A stretch of 64,000 nt of DNA from Oxalobacteraceae sp. CFBP 13730 (lineage in GTDB: Bacteria > Pseudomonadota > Gammaproteobacteria > Burkholderiales > Burkholderiaceae_D), in contig JACYUQ010000003.1 of NCBI GenBank assembly GCA_014841835.1, positions 248,001-312,000 on the forward strand, read 5' to 3'. Numbering within the stretch: position 1 is the stretch's first letter; each line of letters begins with the position of its first letter. The position numbers and the translations under genes are program-made. The notes below the pieces were generated by a model. The model was not told the origin of the DNA and ran no database searches. It worked only from the letters and a program-made list of their open reading frames with translations. Positions 54,979 through 62,513 of the stretch are shown one piece after another.

Positions 54979-55374
54979 ATGCGAATTGGTGAACTGGCGA
55001 AGCTGACCGGGTGTCAGGCCGAAACGGTGCGGTTCTATGAACTGAAGGGGCTGTTGCCGCCGCCCGTGCGTTCGCAGGCGAACTACCGGGTCTACGATGC
55101 GAGCCACGCCGAGCGGCTGCATTTCATCCGGCGCTGCCGGGCATTGGGGATGTCGCTGGCAGAAATTGCCACGCTGCTGGGCTACCAGGACCAGCCCGAG
55201 CGCTCATGCAGCGGCGTCAATGCGCTGGTCGACCACCAGCTGTCTGAAATCGATCGCCAGATCGCTGAACTGCAGCAGCTGCGCACTGCCCTGTCGACCG
55301 TGCGCGCGCGCTGCGATTCGGTGCAGACGGCCGGTCAGTGCGCGATCCTGCGCGAGTTGACCGAACCCGCCTGA
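54979..55374 (+). CDS. MerR-family heavy-metal regulator (CadR/PbrR type)
   Basis: A 131-residue cytosolic regulator. The winged HTH is 'MRIGELAKLTGCQAETVRFYELKGLLPPPVRSQANYRVYD', followed by a coiled dimer helix. Metal-ligand candidates are Cys77, Cys112 and Cys121. This spacing is characteristic of Cd(II)/Pb(II)-responsive members, while Zn-type ZntR proteins have a different C-terminal loop. AAGG lies 9 bases before the ATG. It is divergent from the CDF exporter, whose promoter it should both repress and activate. Confidence 0.92.
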   Translation: MRIGELAKLTGCQAETVRFYELKGLLPPPVRSQANYRVYDASHAERLHFIRRCRALGMSLAEIATLLGYQDQPERSCSGVNALVDHQLSEIDRQIAELQQLRTALSTVRARCDSVQTAGQCAILRELTEPA

Positions 55375-55409
55375 GGCTGCGCCGGCCGCGGTGCGCCGCT
55401 CCCTGCCAA

Positions 55410-55649
55410 TTACATGCGAGGATCGTCGATCGCGACCTGGTCGTCCATGCGCACGTGATAACCCATCAGCACGCGGTGGATGACGGCGCCTTGCACGCCA
55501 TGCTGCTTGAGAAATTCGACAGCGCTGAGCGTGCCCAGGCTGGCCTGGATCTGCATACCCTGGCGCACGATGTGGGTGGCATCCGCGTACGGATTGGATT
55601 GCATGTACGGCAGGCCGACATAGCGGCGATCAATCTGTGATACTTGCAT
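55410..55649 (-). CDS. Small hypothetical protein
   Basis: 79 residues starting MQVSQIDRRYVG. It is mixed polar, with 'IVRQGMQIQASLGTLSAVEFLKQHGVQGAVIHRVLMGYHVRMDDQ', which has the look of a real, possibly oligomeric, small protein. No family is recognised. The ribosome binding site is weak (AAAGAA). A hairpin with a T run lies just upstream (55677-55705). It faces the MerR gene tail-to-tail. Confidence 0.55.
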   Translation of the reverse strand: MQVSQIDRRYVGLPYMQSNPYADATHIVRQGMQIQASLGTLSAVEFLKQHGVQGAVIHRVLMGYHVRMDDQVAIDDPRM

Positions 55650-55676
55650 CTGATTTCTTTCGTGGGGCGCGAGCAC

Positions 55677-55705
55677 AAAAAATCCGTCGGCATTGCCGCC
55701 GACGG
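55677..55705 (-). terminator. Hairpin plus T run upstream of the small gene
   Basis: Minus strand: CCGTCGGC-GGCAAT-GCCGACGG, then A and T6. It has a perfect 8-bp stem. It lies 28 bases before the small gene's ATG and no minus-strand gene precedes it. It could end a short leader RNA. Confidence 0.6.
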
Positions 55706-55880
55706 AATAACGCGAAATCCGTCGGGGATCACGCGAGAGAGAGACACAGCACCGATCTTAGCGGCGCTACATTTCAGCTTGATGACATTGCGCTAGCGTG
55801 CCGACATCGCACCTGATCCTGCACATGGTGCGCGTGGATGGCTCTACAATTGCCCATCGTTGATTCAACCTGGACGGGAA

Positions 55881-56903
55881 ATGGCGGCATCCAGCTTCAA
55901 TTACGGCTCAGACAATTCGGGCCTGGTGTGGGGTTTCCTGATCGATCCCGAGGCTGCCGCCGCACCCACTGCGGTGCCCATCGGCGTGGCCGACGCCGTG
56001 CACTGGATGGCGGCGCCGCAGCCGAACCAGTTCATCTGGCTGCACTTCAACCTGTCGAATACCGCCAGCGAGCGCTGGCTGCGCCAGCACGCCGGCCTGG
56101 CCGACGAGTTCTACGCCACACTGCACCAGGGCTCGCGCTCGACCCGGATTGAAATCGCCGATGACGCCCTGATCGCCGTCATCAACGACGTGTTGCACGG
56201 CTTTTCGCTCGACAGCGCCGAGATCTCGACCTTGTGGGCGCACGTCACGCCGCACGCCGTCATCAGCGCGCGCCGCAAGCCGCTGGCCTCGATCGAGCGC
56301 CTGCGCCAGGACGTGCTGGAAGGTGCGCCGCTGCGCTCGTCGAGCGAGTTGCTGGTGCACCTGCTGCGCGACCAGGCCGATGTGCTGGTCAACATCGTGC
56401 GCGATGCGGTAACGCGCGTCGACACCATCGAAGACCGGCTGCTGGCCGGACGCCTGACGCGCCAGCGCGAAGAACTGGGGGCATTGCGGCGTGTGCTGGT
56501 GCGGCTGCAGCGCCTGCTGGCGCCCGAACCGGCCGCGCTGTTCCGGCTGTTGCAGCGCCCGCCGGTCTGGGTGGATGGTGACGACCGCCAGGACCTGCGC
56601 CAGGCCACCGAAGAATTCACCGTGGTGCTGAGCGACCTGGCCGCGCTGCAGGAACGCATCAAGCTGCTGCAGGAAGAAATCGCCGCGCGCGTCAACGAAG
56701 ATAATGCGCGCAGCCTGTACCTGCTCACGATCGTCACGGTGATGGCGCTGCCGATCAACCTGATCGCGGGCCTGCTCGGCATGAACGTGGGGGGCGTGCC
56801 GCTGGCGGAAAACGGCCATGGATTCTGGATCGTCTGTGGCCTGATCGCGACCTTCACCACGGTCGCGGCCTGGTTGCTGCTGCGCCTTCAACGCAACACA
56901 TGA
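55881..56903 (+). CDS. CorA/ZntB-family divalent metal transporter
   Basis: The protein has 340 residues; ATG 55881 with GGGAA upstream is preferred to a TTG at 55860. A large cytoplasmic N-domain ('LVWGFLIDPEAA', 'FIWLHFNLSNTASERWL') resembles ZntB. A long stalk helix ('LRQATEEFTVVLSDLAALQERIKLLQEEIAARVNEDNARSLYLLTIVT') follows. Two C-terminal membrane helices contain the pore signature G-M-N ('LLGMNVGGVPL'). The family carries Mg, Co, Ni or Zn. The ZntB-like N-domain suggests zinc, but this cannot be settled by sequence. It stands next to the metal-resistance genes. Confidence 0.9.
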   Translation: MAASSFNYGSDNSGLVWGFLIDPEAAAAPTAVPIGVADAVHWMAAPQPNQFIWLHFNLSNTASERWLRQHAGLADEFYATLHQGSRSTRIEIADDALIAVINDVLHGFSLDSAEISTLWAHVTPHAVISARRKPLASIERLRQDVLEGAPLRSSSELLVHLLRDQADVLVNIVRDAVTRVDTIEDRLLAGRLTRQREELGALRRVLVRLQRLLAPEPAALFRLLQRPPVWVDGDDRQDLRQATEEFTVVLSDLAALQERIKLLQEEIAARVNEDNARSLYLLTIVTVMALPINLIAGLLGMNVGGVPLAENGHGFWIVCGLIATFTTVAAWLLLRLQRNT

Positions 56904-56981
56904 TTGCCGCACGCCATTAGCATTGCGGATTGCGCAGCCAGCCCGTATCTTGAACGTTCGACCATCCCACCATCAAACCCC

Positions 56982-59813
56982 TTGAATTCACCTTTCAGTT
57001 TTTTGGCCGGCGGCGGCGAGATGGGCGCCCTCATGCGCGCCCACGACTGGCAAGCCACCCCGCTGGGGCTGCCGGATGCCTGGCCCATGGCGCTCAAAAC
57101 CATGGTCCGGGTCGTCTTGTCGAGCAATCACCCGATGTTCATCTGGTGGGGCGACGAACTGATCCAGTTCTACAACGACAGCTACCGCCAGACCCTTGGT
57201 CCGGAACGCCATCCGTCCGCGCTGGGCCAGCCCGGACGGATCTGCTGGGCGGAAGCCTGGGACCTGATCGGCCCCGAGATCGAGTGCATCATGGCCGGCG
57301 GTCCCGCTGCCTGGCACGATGACCGGCTGATCCCGCTCACGCGCCACGGCCGGCGCGAAGACATCTGGTGGACCTACGGCTACAGCCCGATCGAGGACGA
57401 AGGCGGCGTGCGCGGCGTGCTCGCCATCGTCAACGACGTCACGCACAGCCATCTGCTGCGCCAGCGCCTCGAGCAAACCCACCATGCGCTGTTCGACACG
57501 ATGGACGAAGGCTTCGGCATGATCGAGATGATCGACGATGACCACGGCAAGGCAGTCGATTATCTGTTCGTCGAAGCCAACCCCGCCTTTGCCCGCCACA
57601 CGGGTCTGGTCGACAGTGTCGGCCAGACGGCGCGCGCGCTGGTGCCCGGCATCGAACAGAGCTGGATCGACATCTATGACGATATCGCGCGCAGCGGCGT
57701 GCCACGCCGCTTCGAGCAAGGCTCCGAAGCAATGGGGCGCTGGTTCACCGTCTACGCCAGCCGCATCGCGCACCCGACCCGGCGCCGCGTGGCGCTGCTG
57801 TTTACCGACATCAGCAACCAGAAGAACGCCGAGCGTGCGCTGCAGGCGAGCGAAGCGGCTGCACGCGCCGCCCTCGCCCAGGCCGAGGCCGACCGGCGGC
57901 GTCTTGATGCGCTGCTCAGTTCGGCACCCGTGGGCATCGTCTATGCCGACGCCCAGGGCGCGCTCTCGTCGGCCAACCCGATGATGCACGTGCTGTGGGG
58001 CGAGCACCCGATGACCACCAGTCCGGAAGGCTATGGCGACTGGCGCGGCTGGTGGGCCGACAGTTCGCAGCGCCATGGACAGCAGGTGCAGGCCCGCGAC
58101 TGGTCGCTGGTGCGCGCGCTGCGCGGCGAGCAGGTCGACGCCGACTTTGTCGAGATCGAACCATTTGGCCGGCCACATGAGCGGCGTACCCTGCTCACCC
58201 GGGCCACACCGATCCGTGACGACGCCGGCAATATCACCGGCGCCGTGGCTGCGTCGATGGACATGACGGCGCAGGTGCAGGTCCAGCGTGCGCTGCGCGA
58301 GAGCGAAAACAAGTTCCGCACGATGACCGAAGCGATGCCGCAGATGGTGTGGTCGGGCCTGCCCGATGGCACCAACGATTACGCGAACGGGCGCTGGTGC
58401 GAATTCACAGGAATGTCGAGCCAGGCGCTGGCCGGCAGTGGCTGGACCCGCGCCATCCATCCCGACGACTTGTCGGCGCTGCGGACACAGTGGACGGCCA
58501 GTCTGGCCAGCGGCGCGCTGTTCGAGATCGAGCACCGGCTGCGCCACCACAGCGGCGACTACCGCTGGGTGCTCAACCGCGCGTTGCCGGTGCGCGACGA
58601 GGCCGGCGCCATCATCCGCTGGATGGGCACGGTCACCGACATGCATGACCACCGGCTGGCCGCCGAAGAGCTCAAGGCCGCCAATACCCGCAAGGATGAG
58701 TTCCTGGCGATGCTCGCGCATGAGCTGCGCAATCCGCTGGCCCCGATCAGCACCGCTGCCCAGATGCTCAAGCTCTCGAACCTCGATCCGAAGCGTACGG
58801 CGCATGCCGCCGACGTGATCGGCCGCCAGGTGCGGCACATGGTCGAGCTGGTGGACGATCTGCTCGACGTCTCGCGCGTCACGCGCGGCCTGGTCGAACT
58901 CGAGCGCCTGCCGGTCGATCTCAAGACTGTCATCCACAGCGCCATCGAGCAGGCGCGCCCGCTCATCGAAAAAAAGGGCCACACGCTCGCCACCCGCCTG
59001 GGCGCGGCCAACGTCACCGTCACGGGCGACCGCAAGCGGCTGGTGCAGGTGATGACCAACCTGCTGGGCAACGCGGCCAAGTACACGCCGGATGGCGGCG
59101 AGATCACCGTGTTTGCCCAAGCCGACGCTGCTGCCGACTGCGTGACCCTTTCGGTCAGGGACAACGGGATCGGCATCGAGTCCAGCCTGCTGCCCGACAT
59201 CTTCGATCTGTTCACGCAAGCCCGGCGCACGCCGGACCGGGCACAGGGCGGCCTGGGCCTGGGGCTGGCACTGGTGCGCAGCATGGTGACGCTGCACGGC
59301 GGCAGGGTCGAGGCGCACAGCGACGGCCCCGGCCGCGGCAGCTGCTTTGCCGTGACCTTGCCGCTGGGCCCGGGCGGGGCCGGTCCCGCCGCCGCCATGC
59401 ACGATGACAGCGCGCTGGCTTCGCACACGGCGCTGCGCATCATGATCGTCGACGACAACCGCGACGCCGCCGAGTCGCTGGGCATGGTGCTTGCGGCCGT
59501 GGGCCACACGGTGCAAGTCGAGGAATCGCCCCATGGCGCGCTGGTGCGGGCCGAAGCCGAAGCGTTCGATGTCTGCCTGCTCGATATCGGCCTGCCCGAC
59601 ATGGACGGCTACCAGCTTGCGCGCCGGCTGCGCGCCGCGCCGCGCCTGGCGGGCTCAGTCATGGTGGCGCTCAGCGGTTATGGACAACCGCAGGACATTG
59701 CCGCGTCGCAGGCCGCCGGATTTTCGCGCCACCTGGTCAAGCCGGTGGACATTCCCTATTTGCTGGCGCTGCTCGACACACTGGGGCCGGCCCCGGGGAC
59801 CATGCCCGCTTGA
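56982..59813 (+). CDS. Hybrid sensor histidine kinase with multiple PAS domains
   Basis: About 943 residues, cytosolic, with no membrane helix. The start is uncertain: the TTG at 56982 gives '(M)NSPFSFLAGGGEMGALMRAHDW', the usual opening of this family; a TTG at 56904 and an ATG at 57021 are alternatives. An N-terminal PAS-like domain ('ATPLGLPDAWPMALKTMVR...FIWWGDELIQFYNDSYR') is followed by three further PAS/PAC units, the last with 'DYRWVLNRALPVRDEAG'. HisKA has His580 in 'AMLAHELRNPLAPIS', then comes HATPase ('NLLGNAAKYTPDGGEI', 'GGLGLGLALV'). A C-terminal receiver has phospho-acceptor Asp868 in 'CLLDIGLPD'. It probably hands phosphate on to a separate partner. Confidence 0.9.
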   Translation: MNSPFSFLAGGGEMGALMRAHDWQATPLGLPDAWPMALKTMVRVVLSSNHPMFIWWGDELIQFYNDSYRQTLGPERHPSALGQPGRICWAEAWDLIGPEIECIMAGGPAAWHDDRLIPLTRHGRREDIWWTYGYSPIEDEGGVRGVLAIVNDVTHSHLLRQRLEQTHHALFDTMDEGFGMIEMIDDDHGKAVDYLFVEANPAFARHTGLVDSVGQTARALVPGIEQSWIDIYDDIARSGVPRRFEQGSEAMGRWFTVYASRIAHPTRRRVALLFTDISNQKNAERALQASEAAARAALAQAEADRRRLDALLSSAPVGIVYADAQGALSSANPMMHVLWGEHPMTTSPEGYGDWRGWWADSSQRHGQQVQARDWSLVRALRGEQVDADFVEIEPFGRPHERRTLLTRATPIRDDAGNITGAVAASMDMTAQVQVQRALRESENKFRTMTEAMPQMVWSGLPDGTNDYANGRWCEFTGMSSQALAGSGWTRAIHPDDLSALRTQWTASLASGALFEIEHRLRHHSGDYRWVLNRALPVRDEAGAIIRWMGTVTDMHDHRLAAEELKAANTRKDEFLAMLAHELRNPLAPISTAAQMLKLSNLDPKRTAHAADVIGRQVRHMVELVDDLLDVSRVTRGLVELERLPVDLKTVIHSAIEQARPLIEKKGHTLATRLGAANVTVTGDRKRLVQVMTNLLGNAAKYTPDGGEITVFAQADAAADCVTLSVRDNGIGIESSLLPDIFDLFTQARRTPDRAQGGLGLGLALVRSMVTLHGGRVEAHSDGPGRGSCFAVTLPLGPGGAGPAAAMHDDSALASHTALRIMIVDDNRDAAESLGMVLAAVGHTVQVEESPHGALVRAEAEAFDVCLLDIGLPDMDGYQLARRLRAAPRLAGSVMVALSGYGQPQDIAASQAAGFSRHLVKPVDIPYLLALLDTLGPAPGTMPA

Positions 59814-59898
59814 CCACAATCGTACGGCACGTGCGCGTGGCCATGCGTAATATGGCCGCTCGTTAATACGACCTTCATTGCCAAAAGGACAGTCCCCA

Positions 59899-61077
59899 GT
59901 GAGTTTCGCCACCGACCAGCAAGCCGGTTCCGAGCACCTCTCGGCCAATGCACAGCGGATGCTGGGCCTGCGCGGGGCTGTTTTCGCGACATGGGAAGCA
60001 CGCGTGCGTGAACGCGTTGCACAGGCGCGCAATGTGCAGCATCCGATCCTGATCGATACGCTGCCGGTGTTCTACGACAATATCGTCCAGAGCATCAGCC
60101 CCGACTACCCGCGCACCTCCGCCGTCGACGGCACCACGGTCGCGGCCGAGCACGGCGGCGAGCGCGCGCGCATCACGTCGTACGATCACACTGCGCTGAT
60201 CGAGGAGTACCAGATCTTCCGCTGGGCCATCTTCGATGTGCTGCACCGCGAACAGGTCGTGCTCGATCACCGCGAAATCCACACGATCCATTCATCGATC
60301 GATTCCGGCATCCAGGAAGCCGTCGAAGCGTTTTCGCTGGTGCACAGCGGTTTCCGGGAACGCTTCGCTGCAGCGCTGACGCACGATATGCGCGGCCCGC
60401 TGGGCGCCACGGTCACTGCGCTCGAACTCATCCTGCGCAGCAACGACCTGAACCAGATCAACAAGGTGGCCGGCAAGGCGCTGGCCAATACCCGGCGCAT
60501 GAGCAGCATGGTCGACGAATTGCTCGATACGATGGCGTTTCACAGTGGCGAGAGCATTCCGCTGACCATCACGACCTTTCCGATGGACGAACTCGTAGCC
60601 GAAGTACTGGCCGACGCACGCACCGCGCACGGGTCCCGTTTCGAGCTGCACGCGCATCCTGTCGATGGCTGGTGGGATCGTCAGGTGTTCAGGCGGGCAA
60701 TTGAGAATCTGGTGTCCAACGCCGTGAAATACGGGGCGCCTGCCACGCCGATCAGCGTCAAGGTGGACCAGCTCCACGAACGCCTGCTCGTGTCGGTGCA
60801 CAACGAGGGCCCGCCGATCCCGCCGCACGAGCAGGAATGCATCTTCCAGATGTACCGCCGCGCCGAGCTGGCCCAGCGCGGCGATCCGCAAGGCTGGGGC
60901 ATCGGCCTGCCCTATGTGCGCGCCGTGGCCGAAAGCCATGGCGGCAGTATCGGCCTGGACAGCAGCCAGGACCGCGGGACGACGTTCTTCATCAATATAC
61001 CGATTGATGGGCGCCTCCATGCCGGGTCACGTACACTGGTTGCCGGGCAGGCGCCGGGAGCGACGACAATCGACTGA
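59899..61077 (+). CDS. Soluble sensor histidine kinase with RsbRD-like N-terminal domain
   Basis: A 392-residue kinase from GTG 59899, with AGGA about 10 bases upstream. The N-terminal 150 residues are all-helical ('ATWEARVRERVAQARNVQHPILIDTLPVFYDNIVQSI', 'EEYQIFRWAIFDVLHRE') and resemble the RsbR/RsbD N-terminal sensory fold. HisKA has His162 in 'ALTHDMRGPLGATV'. HATPase has 'ENLVSNAVKYG' and 'GWGIGLPYVRAVAESHGG'. There is no receiver and no membrane helix, so the signal is internal. It lies 85 bases after the hybrid kinase. Confidence 0.88.
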   Translation: MSFATDQQAGSEHLSANAQRMLGLRGAVFATWEARVRERVAQARNVQHPILIDTLPVFYDNIVQSISPDYPRTSAVDGTTVAAEHGGERARITSYDHTALIEEYQIFRWAIFDVLHREQVVLDHREIHTIHSSIDSGIQEAVEAFSLVHSGFRERFAAALTHDMRGPLGATVTALELILRSNDLNQINKVAGKALANTRRMSSMVDELLDTMAFHSGESIPLTITTFPMDELVAEVLADARTAHGSRFELHAHPVDGWWDRQVFRRAIENLVSNAVKYGAPATPISVKVDQLHERLLVSVHNEGPPIPPHEQECIFQMYRRAELAQRGDPQGWGIGLPYVRAVAESHGGSIGLDSSQDRGTTFFINIPIDGRLHAGSRTLVAGQAPGATTID

Positions 61078-61128
61078 ACCACTGCCGGACCTGGCCGGCA
61101 CGTCAAAACCATCTCCAGGAGAACCCGC

Positions 61129-61674
61129 ATGACCCATGCCATCACGCTGCGCACCCTTTCGCATGCCGACGCCCGCGCCTGCAGCGAGCAACTGGCCGAC
61201 GTGCTGATCGATTGTGTCGAGGGCGGCGCATCGGTCAGCTTCATGCTGCCGCTCGCGCGCACCACGGCGCTGCAGTTCTGGCACGACGTCGCCGCCGGTG
61301 TGGGGCGCGCAGAGCGAACGCTCATCGTGGCCGAAGACAGCGCTGGCATTCTCGGCACCGTCCAGTTGATCACGGCGATGCCGGACAACCAGCAACATCG
61401 CGCTGACGTGGCCAAGCTGCTGGTGCGGCGCCGGGCGCGCGGTGCAGGCGTCGGCCGGCGCCTGATGGAAGCGGTCGAAGGTGCAGCACGTGCCCAGGGG
61501 CGCAGTGTGCTCGTTCTGGATACCGCCGACGCGGTCGCCGAGCGGCTGTACGAACGGTCGGGATGGCAACGTGCCGGGGTGATACCGGATTTCGCACGCC
61601 TTCCCGATGGCCCGCTATGCGCAACGACATTCTTCTACAAGCGCTGCCAGCCAGCGGATGCAATAGCGTGCTGA
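61129..61674 (+). CDS. GNAT-family N-acetyltransferase
   Basis: A 181-residue cytosolic GNAT enzyme with AGGAGA upstream. 'LLVRRRARGAGVGRRLMEAVEGAARAQG' is the acetyl-CoA pyrophosphate loop (RxxGxG/A). 'LVLDTADAVAERLYERSGWQRAGVIPDFA' is the C-terminal motif B region. The acceptor is unknown; similar proteins are annotated as protein or small-amine acetyltransferases. It sits within the signalling cluster, 51 bases after the soluble kinase. Confidence 0.87.
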   Translation: MTHAITLRTLSHADARACSEQLADVLIDCVEGGASVSFMLPLARTTALQFWHDVAAGVGRAERTLIVAEDSAGILGTVQLITAMPDNQQHRADVAKLLVRRRARGAGVGRRLMEAVEGAARAQGRSVLVLDTADAVAERLYERSGWQRAGVIPDFARLPDGPLCATTFFYKRCQPADAIAC

Positions 61675-61764
61675 TCTGTGATGCAGGCGTACGATACAAT
61701 ACGAGCAATTAAAACGAATTCAATGAATTCCCATTGATGGCGCGCTTGGCGGGGAGTGGTTCTG

Positions 61765-62379
61765 GTGGCAACGAAGAAAAATGCAGTGATGTCCGACGAG
61801 GTGTGTACCACGCAGGTTGCCGCCCACATGCTCGGCGTATCGGTATCACTGGTGCAGCAACTGGCCGAAACCGGTGTGCTGGAGGCCTGGAAAACCCAGG
61901 GCGGGCACCGCCGGATTCCGCTCAAGTCCATCCTTGACTACAAGCACAAGCTGGCAGGCAGCGCATCGCGCGAAGGCAGCGGCCGTGCGACCATTCTCGT
62001 GATCGAGGACAACGCCATCCAGCGCGCCTTGTACCAGCGCCAGTTCGGCGGCTGGGATCTGCCGGCAGAGTTCATCTTCTGTGAAAACGGCTATCAGGCG
62101 CTGCTGGAGATTGCCCGCCGTCCGCCCGACATCCTGCTCGCGGACATCGTCATGGATGGCATCGATGGCTTCGAAGTGGTCCGCACCGTCATGACCGACC
62201 CGGAGCTGGCCGACGTCAGCATCGCCATCCTGTCCGGGCTGCCCGCCGACGAGCTGGCAGCGCGTGGCGGCGTACCGGCGGGCGTGGTGTTTTTCCCCAA
62301 ACCGATCAACTACGACGAACTGCGCGGCTATTTGCGCGCCAATCTCGCGCAACGCTCCCGCCACCTGAGGCCAGCGTAG
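61765..62379 (+). CDS. Response regulator with N-terminal excisionase/MerR-like HTH and C-terminal receiver
   Basis: The protein has 204 residues from GTG 61765, with GGGGAG 8 bases upstream; a GTG at 61756 would be too close to that site. Residues about 13-60 ('CTTQVAAHMLGVSVSLVQQLAETGVLEAWKTQGGHRRIPLKSIL') form a helix-turn-helix of the excisionase/MerR type. The receiver starts near 72 ('ATILVIEDNAIQRALYQRQF'), with phospho-acceptor Asp127 in 'ILLADIVMDG' and Lys in 'FFPKPINYDEL'. The usual order in response regulators is receiver first, so this layout is inverted. It may be the output partner of the neighbouring kinases. Confidence 0.85.
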   Translation: MATKKNAVMSDEVCTTQVAAHMLGVSVSLVQQLAETGVLEAWKTQGGHRRIPLKSILDYKHKLAGSASREGSGRATILVIEDNAIQRALYQRQFGGWDLPAEFIFCENGYQALLEIARRPPDILLADIVMDGIDGFEVVRTVMTDPELADVSIAILSGLPADELAARGGVPAGVVFFPKPINYDELRGYLRANLAQRSRHLRPA

Positions 62380-62513
62380 CGGACACGCCGCGCCCAATCA
62401 ACAAATTCGTTAAATACAATTTATTAAATTAAATTAACGGATTTAAAGGTTTTACCCTATACTTCTCGTGCCGACCAAAACCGACGGGGGCATGGGTGAT
62501 CGCGGACACATCG

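Noticed and set aside
56988..59534. 848-codon minus-strand frame antisense to the hybrid kinase
   Set aside because: Arg/His/Gln-rich shadow of a strongly supported PAS-kinase-receiver gene.
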